Source: Liolophura sinensis
Lineage: Eukaryota > Mollusca > Polyplacophora > Chitonida > Chitonidae
Assembly (NCBI RefSeq): GCF_032854445.1
Contig: NC_088302.1
Coordinates: 51,428,046-51,492,045 of the forward strand
Reading direction: 5' to 3'
Length of the DNA: 64,000 nucleotides
Both the position numbers and the translations under genes were made by a program. Positions 43,450-55,875 of this stretch are shown piece after piece (within the stretch, counting starts at the first letter, position 1; each line of letters opens with the position of its first letter). Under the pieces are notes generated by a model. It made no database searches. It was not told where the DNA came from and was given only the letters and a program-made list of their open reading frames with translations.

Positions 43450-44778
43450 TCACTCGGTCATCGTAGCCTGGGTGGCCTGGGTAGCCTGGGTAGGCTGGTT
43501 GGTTTGGTTGTTAGGCCGGATTGTAGGCTGCTTGTCAGGTGCAGAGAGGTTGTTGGCTGTTGTCAAATACTCCACGTACATCTGGGCGAATGCCGGGTTC
43601 GATTTGTTGATCGGCGTCTCATTTAAAAACTGCCGCAGTTGGTCTTTCACACTCTTCTCCACAGCCCACGGGAGGGAGGCTGCCTTACGGGCCTGGCGCA
43701 TGAACTTGGCCAACACAGTTCCCTCTTTCAGGTAACGCATACGGGCCTCGTCCACGATACTCAGGGCCAGCTCTCGGTTCTCCAGCAAGGGAGGCCGGGG
43801 AGGAGATGGATCACTCGCGGTGTTGGTGGATTGTCGAGCGTACACATCGCGCTGTAACTTGAGGAGGTGGGGTTGGAGAGCTACATCGTAAGCTTGCCAC
43901 AGCAAGGCTGTTAGCGCCGTCTCAAGCTCAGGGTTTAACGGGTCCGCCTTTTCCACCTTTTCCACCTTTTCCACTGGGATGTCGGGGATGGTGGGGGTTG
44001 CAGTAGCAGCAGTAGTCGCATCATCGGCAGTCTCCTCATCAGCAACCGTCACAGCAGCCGTCACAGCAGCGGTTAAAGCAGCACTCATAGCAGCATTCAC
44101 CCCACCTCCAGTCCCTCCAGTCTCTCCAGTCTCTCCAGTCTCTTCAGTCTTCCCCTCCTCCGTTTCCATCATCTCCATCCCCGGCTCTTGGGGCTCTTGG
44201 GGGTCTTGGGACTCTTGGATGTCGTCGTTATCACCAGCCTCGACCACCACCAGCACCAAGGCGTCGATGTCGGGGATGGCCTGGACTAGTTTTTGCCAGT
44301 AAGTCCAGTACTTGAGCGTGATACCCTCACTCGTCGGGTAGAGTCGACCGTTCGGCTGGTAGGCTCGCCATTTCTTCACATGAACGTACAGGACACCCTC
44401 CGAGTTCGTCAGCGTGAATAGAAAGTACCCGTTGGAGAGTGGCTCCCGCACAGGTAAACCCGCCTCAGGTAGATCAGCAGCCAGGGTCTTGAGCCGAGTC
44501 CACCCCACCCCGTCAAGCCTGACGCGTTTGGGTGGAGCGTTCGGGTCTGTCGGTGATTGGCAAATCTCAATCGTCTCGTCTCTACACACCCCCACCCACA
44601 GCCAGGGGGCCAGCTGTAATTTGGCGAGAACCTCGCTGGGTAAGGGCAGGCACACCTTCCTCTTCTTCTCGGGAGGTTGTTGTTGTTCGGCTATGGTGGA
44701 TAGCCGGGCAGGTACAGACGCTGAGCGTTTCATCCTGATGGCAGCATGCAGGGGGTTCACGGTGGTGGAGCGTTTCAT
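43450..44778 (-). CDS. Nuclear PC4-like (ssDNA-binding-type) protein, first exon
   Basis: 442 codons from the ATG at 44778. Residues 35-42 (P-P-E-K-K-R-K-V) are nearly the SV40-type nuclear localisation signal. Two adjacent modules, ~60-100 (ending in W-T-R-L) and ~118-168 (F-L-F-T-L, V-L-Y-V-H-V-K-K-W, L-Y-P-T-S-E-G-I-T-L-K, W-Q-K-L), have the layout of PC4/p15 coactivator folds, which bind single-stranded DNA. Then come an acidic/Gly-Thr region, an Ala-rich run, a helical segment (~335-410) and T-Q-A repeats. The frame stops at 43450, but a strong donor (GTGAGT) two bases before the last codon is complete suggests splicing to exons at 43345 or 42994. It is transcribed from the right TIR promoter, mirroring the polymerase, so a replication or early regulatory role is plausible. 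Confidence 0.65.
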   Translation of the reverse strand: MKRSTTVNPLHAAIRMKRSASVPARLSTIAEQQQPPEKKRKVCLPLPSEVLAKLQLAPWLWVGVCRDETIEICQSPTDPNAPPKRVRLDGVGWTRLKTLAADLPEAGLPVREPLSNGYFLFTLTNSEGVLYVHVKKWRAYQPNGRLYPTSEGITLKYWTYWQKLVQAIPDIDALVLVVVEAGDNDDIQESQDPQEPQEPGMEMMETEEGKTEETGETGETGGTGGGVNAAMSAALTAAVTAAVTVADEETADDATTAATATPTIPDIPVEKVEKVEKADPLNPELETALTALLWQAYDVALQPHLLKLQRDVYARQSTNTASDPSPPRPPLLENRELALSIVDEARMRYLKEGTVLAKFMRQARKAASLPWAVEKSVKDQLRQFLNETPINKSNPAFAQMYVEYLTTANNLSAPDKQPTIRPNNQTNQPTQATQATQATMTE

Positions 44779-44782
44779 CTCA

Positions 44783-44880
44783 CCAGGCAGGTAGGTAGGT
44801 AGGTAGGCAGGTAGGTAGGTACAGGTAGGTAGGTAGGTCGTGTAGCAGTCTCTTCTCTTCTCTTCTCTTCTCTCGGCAGG
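44783..44880 (-). repeat. Simple repeats in the 5' leader of the PC4-like gene
   Basis: A (CCTA/CCTG)n-like tract at 44783-44840 and (GAAGA)n at about 44846-44876 on the minus strand. The corresponding leader of the left gene also has a short repeat (GAGC)n at 28691-28710. Confidence 0.8.
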
Positions 44881-44985
44881 TCAGTAGGTCGGGTCGTCAG
44901 CAAGCAGGTCGGCAGGCAGGCAGGCCGGTAGAGCGTCAGGTGCGTCTGAGGCTGCCGGTCGCTGTCTTCACCGGCTTTTATCCTA

Positions 44986-45475
44986 TCCACGCGGAAATTC
45001 ACCACACGCTGATTGGTTCGTTTTTTCTTATGTAACCTCTTCTCGCACGCTGATTGGTCCGTTTAGCGGGCCTCCCATTGGGCCGTTTTAGGGCAAATCC
45101 GGCTCACCCATTGGTCCGTTTTGGCGCCAGGGAGCTCTTTTCGAGCTGTCCCACTCGACTTTACAAGCCGACGTTTTGCCTCTTTTTTTCTCTCTTTTTT
45201 CCCTATACTGTTATACGGTTATACTACCTATCCACGCGGAAATTCACCACGCGCTGATTGGTTCGTTTTTTCTTACGTAACCTCTTCTCGCACGCTGATT
45301 GGTCCGTTTTGCGGGCCTCCCATTGGGCCGTTTTGGGGCAAATCCGGCTCACCCATTGGTCCGTTTTGGCGCCAGGGAGCTCTTTTCGAGCTGTCCAACT
45401 CGACTTTACAAGCCGACGTTTTGCCTCTTTTTTTCTCTCTTTTTTCCCTATACTGTTATACGGTTATACTACCTA
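44986..45475 (-). repeat. Two extra tandem copies of the inner TIR promoter (245 bp period)
   Basis: TCCACGCGGAAATTCACCA starts at 44986, 45231 and 45476, a constant 245-base period. The third copy is part of the right TIR; the first two are extra and absent on the left. Each copy carries four CCAAT boxes (ATTGG on the + strand), twelve in all on the right against four on the left. An ATAAAAG TATA-like box follows the innermost copy at about 44976-44982. The long + strand reading frames here are shadows of the repeat. Confidence 0.9.
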
Positions 45476-45906
45476 TCCACGCGGAAATTCACCACGCGCT
45501 GATTGGTTCGTTTTTTCTTACGTAACCTCTTCTCGCACGCTGATTGGTCCGTTTTGCGGGCCCCCCATTGGGCAGTTTTGGGGCAAATCCAGCTCACCAA
45601 TTGGCTCGTTTTGGCGCCCGGGAGCTCTTTTCGAGCTGTCCCACTCGACTTTACAAGCCGACGTTTTGCCTCTTTTTTTTCGCTCTTTTTTTCCCTATAC
45701 TGTTATACTATACAACATATCACACTCGTCTATACACATACGCCCCGCGGTGAGGGAAAAACCCACAACTGAGGGGTGACGTCACACCTACCAGCCCTTC
45801 GGGCTGGCAGGTGTGACGTCACCACCACATCACCACAAAAAACGACTCCCCAAAACCACAAAAAACGGCTCCCCAAAGCGACACCTAAGTCACATTCTAT
45901 ACTACT
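45471..45906 (-). repeat. Polinton right terminal inverted repeat
   Basis: Reverse complement of 28205-28640. It ends ...CTATACTACT before TACATT. It includes the CRE hairpin at 45776-45822 and four CCAAT boxes. Confidence 0.95.
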
Positions 45907-45912
45907 TACATT
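45907..45912 (+). repeat. Polinton target-site duplication, right (TACATT)
   Basis: Exact repeat of 28199-28204, followed by AGAGCAATGAG as in uninterrupted array copies. Confidence 0.95.
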
Positions 45913-47775
45913 AGAGCAATGAGCTTTAAACCAAACAGACACAGAGTCGACGTCAATCTCATGTGACTTTACAGACTTTACTGTTGGCGTAGAATGTTGA
46001 TGGATCTCGGCATGACAGGTTTCCACAATAAAAGGATACGCCATGTCCATGTCGGTCAGCTCTCAGTACAGTTTGGTGAAGTACATGTCGTGCCTAGTGT
46101 CTCCCTTTACGGGAAGATATTGTTGTGATGTAGCTAAAATTCTGGCTAATCGGTTTGCATGGATTTCCTGTGTACGGCAGCAAATGCTGAAAATTAGCCC
46201 CGTGTTGATCTCATGGCATATTTAATTGGGAAATAACAGCTTACCTTTGTGTCACCATTGATATACATTATCCGTTAAAGAGGCTACCTACTCAAGACAT
46301 CAGCACAAATGCAATCTACTTTTTTATTGTTATTTCAGAATATCTCAAAAAATTACCTGTCACAAAACATCAGCCTATGCACCTGTTACCGTTTCAAATT
46401 GGTAATCAAGTTCGTAAAGGTTTTAAAGCGGTTCCCATTACAAGTTGTTTAAACTTTAAAATCATCTTCACGCTAAAATTAGTACACGTATACGAGTCTG
46501 ATATTTATGAGTAGGCAATAACTTTAACTATTCTTGCATGGTAAATTCAGACACTTTGATTTAATTGGCGAATATGGATTGTTTTGCTAAAACTTTCCGG
46601 TATATAACCTCCGTAAGTTTATTTGATTTGGCCTACATAATGATGGCCGGAGTGAAAATGTCTAGTTATCACTCCCGTCTTACAGCGTGCGAGAGGAATA
46701 CATTAGAGGATAGCATAAGTATGTAGATAAAACACACCTATACAGACAAACAGAATGTGGGTGAGATCAATAGAAACTTAAATAACACAAAACGGTAACA
46801 TATTTTCCAATATTTTCATCTTTATATAAAGTACATGTACAAGACAACAAACAAAAATAATTTATTTTTTTCACAAAATTTTGCTGAAAAGTTGTCTTTC
46901 ATGGTTGGTAGTCCTTATTGTTCATCAACGTGCTCTATGCCATCCTAAGAATTTCAGTGAAAATATCATCAAGTGGTGTGATTCTGGCCGCCGTTGACAA
47001 AACCACATCAAACACCTCGCCTGTCGCATGTGATCAGTCGCCTCATTGAGTGTAGTAGGTCAGTTTACTCTAGAATGAACTGCACAAGTAGTGACGCTAT
47101 GTTTGTGACGTCACAGTTACGCTGCGTCATGTCGTGTATCATTGCTCGGTGCAAAACACATTCCCACTCCAGAATTGAAGTATGTTTGAGTACCAGCGCT
47201 AAGAGTTTCTCTTACGTGCATGTTTACTTGAAATTAAAATAAATACACAGGAAAATTGTCTCAATAGATGTCTTTTTAGAGCCAAACCATACGTGATACA
47301 GACTGTGTGCGCGTAACGTTTGTTTCTAGGATTGTATTTTGTCCATCGCATGCTTAGCAACGTCACGGCACCGACGTTCGGTAAACATCGGTAATCATCG
47401 GCTGTTTATATATGAAGGAGATGTGCTATCAGGTTATTCACTGTTTAACCAAACGACATGTTCACATTGGACAAAGTGTGTTAAGAGTTAGTTGTATTTC
47501 ATATATGGCTTATTTCTTCCCACCGTAATACTGACGTATAAGTGAAACATTATTGAGTGCGGAGTAAAACACCAATGAAATAAATAAATGCACACACCTA
47601 TTTGAGTGAAAAATTGTTGAATAACAATGGTGTTGCCATGTTACACTCTTACCATATAATCAATTAATAAAATGAAGATACTCGCTATGTATAAATAAGC
47701 CACGCTCATTAATATTCAATATCTTTGATCAGATAAACAGTTTATAACACATGAACATTTGACAAGAGAAATGAT
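45913..47775 (+). repeat. Tandem-array unit, copy 7 (right part)
   Basis: Continuation of copy 7 after the Polinton. Nearly identical to 19545-21407 (offset 26,368). Confidence 0.9.
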
Positions 47776-50734
47776 ATAATAGTGACACGTTTCAATGCAA
47801 ATTTACAAATGCACTCTAAGCAGTCAAGTGTATGTCTGAATACAAAACGCATGCACAGTACTGGCCTGTTCAGGCGATTATGAAGACACACTATACTAGT
47901 ATGTGTATTCCTTCTTGATCCACATAGATATGCAATCGTATATTTGAAAAATATCAACACGAACTGCGCTGGAAATATCTCTTTGTTCATTTGATTAGTT
48001 CTGACCATAATAGGGCTGCCGTACTATCGCTGTGGCGTTATAAGCCATAATATTCATTGATTCTTTTAATCATACATGTAGGTCTATAAATATACTAATG
48101 TCAATCCATTAAAAAATAAAACATTGCGGGACTTCTTAAAAAATTTAAATTCAACATGATAAAATGTTACCCTAAAAGTTAGGAAGATGTTAAACTACAA
48201 GTAGAGACTATAGAATTGGTGCAAATCTCGGAAGTTGTCTAATGTCATACAAAAACACACAGGAGTATGGACAACGAAGTAGGAAAAAACATGGTTTCAC
48301 ACGTCTGTAAGCTGTATACATATATAGAGGTTTAAAAGCTAACAGGCTCTTAAAGCAACAAAGAACCCAGTGTTAAAGTTATAGAGAAGTGGGTGGGGAT
48401 AGGGGTGCAGCTGGAGGTGGATTTTCAAATTATCGATTATCAAATTATCGAGGAGAAAACTATATTATACCTTACAGCGTTTCTTTCCTAAGGCAGGACT
48501 TGTTTGTCATAATACATTCCGTGTTTTAATAAAGGTGTATTGAAAGAAAAACATAACGAATTTAAAACAGGTTGCATGTATAAAAGTCCTTGGAATGGCG
48601 ATTGCGAAGGGAACGTTGGTTGCAATAATTATATCTACATTAGAACAATGAGCTTTAAACCAAACTGACACAGAGTCGACATCGATCTCATGTGACTTTA
48701 AAGACTTTACTGTTGGCGCAGAATGTTGATGGCTCTCGGCATGACAGGCTCCCACAATAAAAGGATACGCCATGTCCTTGTCAGTCAGCTCTCAGTACAG
48801 TTTGGTTAAGTACGTGTCGTGCCTACCTTCTCCCTTTATTGGAAGATATTGTTGATGTAGCTAAAATTCTGGCTAATCGGTTTGCATGGATTTCCTGTGT
48901 ACGGCAGGAAATGCTGAAAATTAGCCACTTGTTGATCTCATGGAATATTTTATCAGGAAATAACAACTTACTTTTGCGTCACCATTGGTATACATTATCC
49001 GTTAAAGAGGCTACCTACCCAAGACATCAGCACAAATGCAATCTACTTTTTATTGTTATTATAGAATAGCTCAAATAATTACTTGTCACAAAACATCAGC
49101 CTATGCACGTGTTACCGTTTCAAATTGGTAATCAAGTTCCTAAAGGTTTTAAAGCGGTTCCCATTACAAGTTGTTTAAACTTTAAAATCAATTTCACGCT
49201 ATAAATAGTACAGGTTTACGAGTCTGATATTTATTAATAGACAATAACTTTAACTATTCTTGCATGGTAAATTCAGACACTTTGATTTAATTGGTGAATA
49301 TGGATTGTTTTGCTAAAACTTTCCGGTATTTAATCTCCGTAAGTTTATTTGATTTGGCCTACATAATGATGGCCGGAGTGAAAATGTCTAGTTATTACTC
49401 TCGTCTTACAGCGTGCGAGAGGAATACATTAGAGAATAGCATAAGTATGTAGATAAAACACACCTATACAGACAAACAGAATGTGGGTGAGATCAATAAA
49501 TGATTAAATAACACAAAACGGTAACATATTTTCCAATATTTTCATCTTTATATAAAGTACATGTACAAGACAACAAACATAAAGAATTTATTTTTTTCAC
49601 ATTATTTTGCTGAAAAGTTCTCTTTTATGGTTGGTCGTCCTTATTGTTCATCAACGTGCTCTATGCCATCGTAAGAATTTCAGTGAAAATGTCATCAGGT
49701 GGTGTGATTCTGGCTGCCGTTGACAAAACCCACATCAAACACCTCGCCTGTCGCATGTGAACAGTCGTGTCAGTGTGTGTAGTAGATCAGTTTACTCTAG
49801 AATGAACTGTACAAGTAGTGACGCTATGTTTGTGACGTCACAGTCACGCTGCGTCATGTCGTGTATCAATGCTCGGCGCAAAACACATTCCCACTCCAGA
49901 ATTGAAGTATGTTTGAGTACCTATGCTAGAAGTTTGTCTTACGTGCATGTTTACTTGAAATTAAAATAAATACACAGGAAAATTGTCTCAATAGATGTCT
50001 TTTCAGTGCCAAACCCTAAATGATACCGATTGTGTGCGCGTAACGTTTGTTTCTAGGATTGTAATTTGTCCATCGCATGCTTAGCAACGTCACGGCACCG
50101 ACGTTCGGTAAACATCGGTTATCATCGGCTGTTTATATATAAAGGCGATGTGCTATAAGGTAATTACTGTTTAACCAAAAGACATGTTCACATTTGACAA
50201 AGCGTGTTAAGAGTTAGTTGTATTTCATATCTGGCTTTTTTCTTCCAACCGTAATACTGACGTATAAGTGAAACATTATTGAGTGCGGAGTAAAACACTA
50301 AAGTAATAAATAAATGCACACACCTATTTGAGTGAAAAATTGTTGAGTATACTAGTCATAAACCCAAGTATACGTAACAATGGTGTTGCCTTGTTACACT
50401 CTTCCCATATAATTAATTAATAAAATGAAGACACTCTCTATGTATAAATAAGCCACGCTCATTAATGTTCAATATCTTTGATAAGATAAGCAGTTTATAA
50501 CACATGAACATTTGACAAGAGAAATGATTTTTGTGGACAAGATTTAGTCATGGATTAAATACTCAAGCCCTATCCGGTCGTACATACATGGGAATGTAGC
50601 AGGAACCTGCGCATAGTCGTGGGTTTCCTCAGGCTTCTGTGAGCGGTTCCCTCCCACCATTCGTATAAGTGAAATATTTATGAGTACAGCATAAAACACG
50701 AATAAAATAAATAAACAAACAGTCAAGTCTATGG
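47776..50734 (+). repeat. Tandem-array unit, copy 8 (2.96 kb)
   Basis: Near-identical partner of copy 5. The reading frames at 47742-48008, 48507-48773 and 49757-49969 have exact positional equivalents 26,368 bases to the left. Confidence 0.85.
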
Positions 50735-53699
50735 TGTGAGTATAATAGTGACACGTTTCAATGCAAGTTTACAAATGTACTCTAAGCAGTCAAGTGTATG
50801 TCTGAATACAAAACGCATGCGCAGTACTGGCGTGTTTAAGCGATTATGAAGACAGGCTATACTAACAAGTGTATTCCTTCTTGATCCACATAGGTATGCA
50901 ATCGTATATTTAAAAAATATCAGCACGAACTGGCGCTGAAAATATCTCCTCGTTCATTTGATTAATTCTGACCATAATAGGGCTGCCGTACTGCCGATGT
51001 GGCGTTATAAGCCATAATATTCATTGATTCTTTTAATCATACATGTAGGTCTGTAATTTTACTAATGTCAACCCATTAAAAAATTGCGGGACTTCTTAAG
51101 AAATTTAAATTCAACATGATAAAATGTTACTCTAAAAGTTAGGAAGATATTAATCTACAGGTAGAGACTATACAGTTGGTGCAAATCTCGGAAGCTGTCT
51201 AATGTCATTGCAAAACACACAGGAATATGGACAACGAAGTATAGGAAAAAATGGTTTTACTCGTCTGTAAGCTGTTTACATACATAGAGGTTTTAAAAGC
51301 TAACAGGCTATTAAAGCAACAAGGAACCCAGTGTTAAAGTTACACTGGTGTGGGTGGGGATTGGGGTGGAGCTGGAGGTGGATTATCAAATTATCGATTA
51401 TCAAATTATCGAGGAGAAAACTATATTATACCTTACAGCGTTTCTTTCCTAAGGCACGGCTTGGTTGTAATAATATATTCCGTGTTTTAATAAAGGATGT
51501 ATTGAAAGAAAAACATAACGAGTTTAAAACAGGTTGCATGTATAAAATTTCTTGGAATGATGATTGCAAAGGGAATGTTGGTTGGAATAATTATGTCTAC
51601 ATTAGCGCATTGTGCTTTAAACCAAACTGACACAGAGCCGACATCGATCTCATGTGACTTTAAAGGCTTTACTGTTGGCGAAGAATGTTGATGGGTCTCG
51701 GCATGACAGGCTCCCACAATAAAAGGATACGCCATGTCCATGTCGGTCAGCTCTCAGTACAGTTTGGTGAAGTACGTGTCGTGCCTAGTGTCTCCCTTTA
51801 TTGGAAGATATTGTTGTGATGTAGCTAAAATTCTGGCTAATCGGTTTGCATGGATTTCCTGTGTACGGCAGGAAATGCTGAAAATTAGCCACTTGTTGAT
51901 CTCATGGAATATTTAATTGGGAAATAACAACTTACCTTTGTGTCACCATTGATATACATTATCCGTTAAAGAGGCTACCTACCCAAGACATCAGCACAAA
52001 TGCAATCTACATTTTTATTGTTATTTCAGAATATCTCAAAAAATTACCTGTCACAAAACATCAGCCTATGCACGTGTTACCGTTTCAAATTGGTAATCAA
52101 GTTCCTAAAGGTTTTAAAGCGGTTCCCATTACAAGTTGTTTAAACTTTAAAATCAATTTCACGCTATAAATAGTACAGGTATACGAGTCTGATATTTATT
52201 AATAGACAATAACTTTAACTATTCTTGCATGGTAAATTCAGACACTTTGATTTAATTGGCGAATATGGATTGTTTTGCTAAAACTTTCCGGTATATAACC
52301 TCCGTAAGTTTATGTGATTTGGCCTACATAATGATGGCCGGAGTGAAAATGTCTAGTTATCACTCCCGTCTTACAGCGTGCGAGAGGAATACATTAGAGG
52401 ATAGCATAAGTATGTAGATAAAACACACCTATACAGACAAACAGAATGTGGGTGAGATCAATAAATACTTAAATAACACAAAACGGTAACATATTTTCCA
52501 ATATTTTCATCTTTATATAAAGTACATGTACAAGACAACAAACAAGAATAATTTATTTTTTTCACAAAATTTTGTTGAAAAGTTGTCTTTCATGGTTGGT
52601 TGTCCTTATTGTTCATCAACGTGCTCTATGCCATCGTAAGAATTTCAGTGAAAATGTCATCAGGTGGTGTGATTCTGGCCGCCGTTGACAAAACCACATC
52701 AAACACCTCGCCTGTCGCATGTGATCAGTCGCCTCATTGAGTGTAGTTGGTCAGTTCACACTAGAATGAACTGCACAAGTAGTGACGCTATGTTTGTGAC
52801 GTCACAGTTACGCTGCGTCATGTCGTGTATCATTGCTCGGCGCAAAACACATTCCCACTCCAGAATTGAAGTATGTTTGAGTACCAGTGCTAGGAGTTTC
52901 TCTTACGTGCATGTTTACTTGAAATTAAAATAAATACACAGGAAAATTGTCTCAATAGATGTCTTTTTAGAGCCAAACCCTACATGATACAGACTGTGTG
53001 CGCGTAACGTTTGTTTCTAGGATTGTAATTTGTCCATCGCATGCTTAGCAACGTCACTGCGCCGACGTTCGGTAAACATCGGTAATCATCGGCTGTTTAT
53101 ATATGAAGGAGATGTGCTATCAGGTTAATCACTGTTTAACCAAACGACATGTTCACATTTGACAAAGTGTGTTAAGAGTTTGTTGTATTTCATGTATGGC
53201 TTATCTCTTCCCACCGTAATACTGACGTATAAGTGAAACATTATTGAGTGCGGAGTAAAACGCCAATGAAATAAATAAATGTACACACCTATTTGAGTGA
53301 AAAATTGTTGAGTATACGAGACAAAAACCCAAGTATACGTAACAATGGTCTTGTCTCGTTACACTCTTACCATATATTCAATTAATAAAATAAAGATACT
53401 CGCTATGTATAAATAAGCCACGCTCATTAATGTTCAATAGCTTTGATCAAATAAACAGTTTATAACACATGAACATTTGACAAAAGAAATGATTTTGGTG
53501 GACAAGATTTAGTCATGGATTAAACACTCAAGTCCTATCCGGTCGTACATACATGGGAATGTTGCAGAAAACCTGCGCATAGTCGTGGGTTTCCTCAGGC
53601 TTCTGTGAGCGGTTCCCTCCCACCATTCGTATAAGTGAAATATTAATGAGTACAGCGTAAAACACAAATAAAATAAATAAACAAACAGTCAAGTCTATG
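50735..53699 (+). repeat. Tandem-array unit, copy 9 (2.97 kb)
   Basis: Subtype A, like copies 4 and 7 (GCGGGACTTCTTAAGAAATT). No gene is supported. Confidence 0.8.
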
Positions 53700-54740
53700 G
53701 TGTGAGTATAATAGTGACACGTTTCAATGCAAATTTACAAATGTACTCTAAGCAGTCAAGTGTAATGAATGCAAAACGCATGCACGGTACTGGCGTGTTT
53801 AAGCGATTATGAAGACACGCTATACTAACAAGTGTATTCCTTCTTGATCCACATAGATATGCAATCGTATATTTAAAAAAATATCAACACGAACGGCGCT
53901 GGAAGTATCTCCTTGTTCATTTGATTAGTTCTGACCATAACAGGGCTGCCGTACTGTCGATGTGGAGTTATAAGCCATAATATTCATTGATTCTTTTAAT
54001 CATACATGTAGGTCTATAAATATACTAATGTCAGGCCACTAAAGAATAAAGAATTGCGGGGCATCTGAAGAAATTTGAATTGAATATGATAAAATGTTAC
54101 TCCAAAATATAGGAAGATATTAAGCTACAGGTAGCAACTACAGAGTTGGTGTAAATCTCGGAAGTTGTCTAATGTCATACAAAAACACACAGGAGTATGG
54201 ACAACGAAGTATAGGAAAAAACATGGTTTCACACGTCTGTAAGCTGTATACATACATAGAGGTTTTAAAAGCTAACATGCTATTAAAGCAACAAGGAACC
54301 CAGTGTTAAAGTTACAGTGGTGTGGGTGGGGATAGGCGTGGAGCTGGAGGTGGATTATCAAATTATCGATTATCAAATTATCGAGGAGAAAACTATATTA
54401 TACCTTACAGCGTTTCTTTCCTAAAACACGGCTTGTTTGTCATCATACATTCCGTGTTTTAATAAAGGTGTATTGAAAGAAAAAACATAACGAGTTTAAA
54501 ACAGGTTGCATGTATAAAACTCCTTGGAACGGCGATTCCGAAGGGAACGTTGGTTGCAATAATTATGTCTACATTAGAGCAATGAGCTTTAAACCAAACT
54601 GACACAGAGTCGACGTCAATTTCATGTGACTTTAAAGACTTTACTGTTGGCGTAGAATGTTGATGGGTCTCTACATGACAGGTTCCCACAATTAAAGGAC
54701 ACGCCATGTCCTCGTCGGTCAGCTCTCAGTACAATTTGGT

Positions 54741-55111
54741 GAGTGAGTGCGTGCTTGGGGTTTAACGTCGTACTCAACAATTTTTCAGTCATTTGACGAC
54801 GAAGGAATCATTAGGGTGCATGCATTAGGGTGCATTAATGTGCCTCCTTGTTGCAGGACGGATTTCCACCGCTCTTTTATTTAGTGCTGCATCACTGAGA
54901 CGACTTACCGAAGGCAAGGAAGCCGCCCCGCCCGAGCCATTATACTGATACGGGTCAACCAGTCGTTGCACTATCCCCTTCATGCTGAACGCCAAGCGAG
55001 GAAGTTACAACTTCCTCTTTTAAAGTCTTAGGTGTGACTCGACCAAGGATTGATCCTGGATCTACCGGTCCCGAAGCGGACGCTCTACCAACTGTGCTAT
55101 CCGGGCCGGTC
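54741..55111 (-). repeat. SINE type B, full length, reverse
   Basis: Flanked by CAGTACAATTTGGT (54727-54740) and CAGTACAGTTTGGT (55112-55125), a 14 bp target duplication with one mismatch. On the minus strand it has a tRNA-like head (GGATAGCACAGTTGGTAGAGC) near 55100, the same body as 3547-3889, and a CTCACTC tail at the low-coordinate end. The + strand frame at 55034-55453 is a shadow spanning the SINE edge. Confidence 0.9.
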
Positions 55112-55875
55112 CAGTACAGTTTGGTGAAGTACGTGTCGTGCCTAGTGTCTCCCTTTATTGGAAGATATTGTTGTGATGTAGCTAAAATTCTGGCTAATCG
55201 GTTTGCATGGATTTCCTGTGTACGGCAGGAAATGCTGAAAATTAGCCACTTGTTGATCTCATGGAATATTTTATCAGGAAATAACAGCTTGTCTTTGTGT
55301 CACTATTGGTATACATTATCCGTTAAAGAGGCTACCTACCCAAGACATCAGCACAAATGCAATCTACTTTTTTATTGTTATTTCAGAATATCTCAAAAAA
55401 TTACCTGTCACAAAACATCAGCCTGTGCACGTGTTACCGTTTCAAATTGGTAATCAAGTTCCTAAAGATTTTAAAGCGGTTCACATTACAAGTTGTTTAA
55501 ACTTTAAAATCATTTTCACGCTAAAATTAGTACAGGTATACGAGTCTGATATTTATTAAAAGGCAATAACTTTAACTATTCTTACATGGTAAATACAGAA
55601 ACTTTGATTTAATTTGCGAATATGGATTGTTTTGCCAAAAGTTTCCGGTTTATAAACTCTGTAAATTTATGTGATTTGGCCTACATAATGATGGTCGGAG
55701 TGAAAATGTCTAATTATCACACCCGTCTTACAGCGTGCGAGAGGAATACATTAGAGGATAGCATAAGTACGTAGATAAAACACGCCTATACAAACAAAGA
55801 AAATGTGGGTGAGATCAATAAATAATTAAATAGCACAAAACGGTAACATAGTTTCCAATATTTTTATCTTTTTTT

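Larger units (their letters stand above)
28205..45906. mobile_element. Maverick/Polinton element, 17,702 bp
   Basis: The ends begin AGTAGTATAG and are inverted repeats of 436 bp, flanked by a 6 bp target duplication. The gene set is the full Polinton core: family B polymerase, chromodomain DDE integrase, A32-type ATPase, adenain-like protease, major capsid and penton proteins. One + strand unit (ZnF-polymerase) converges on a long - strand unit. Base composition is clearly richer in G+C than the host array. Elements of this class can probably form virions, since capsid genes are present, but that is knowledge of the family and not shown here. The polymerase has one frameshift, so this copy may not be autonomous; all other core genes are open. 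Confidence 0.97.

Noticed and set aside
45121..45779. Overlapping + strand frames of 67-173 codons with repeated peptide blocks
   Set aside because: They simply translate the three 245 bp promoter copies and the TIR; the mirror-image frames appear in the left TIR.
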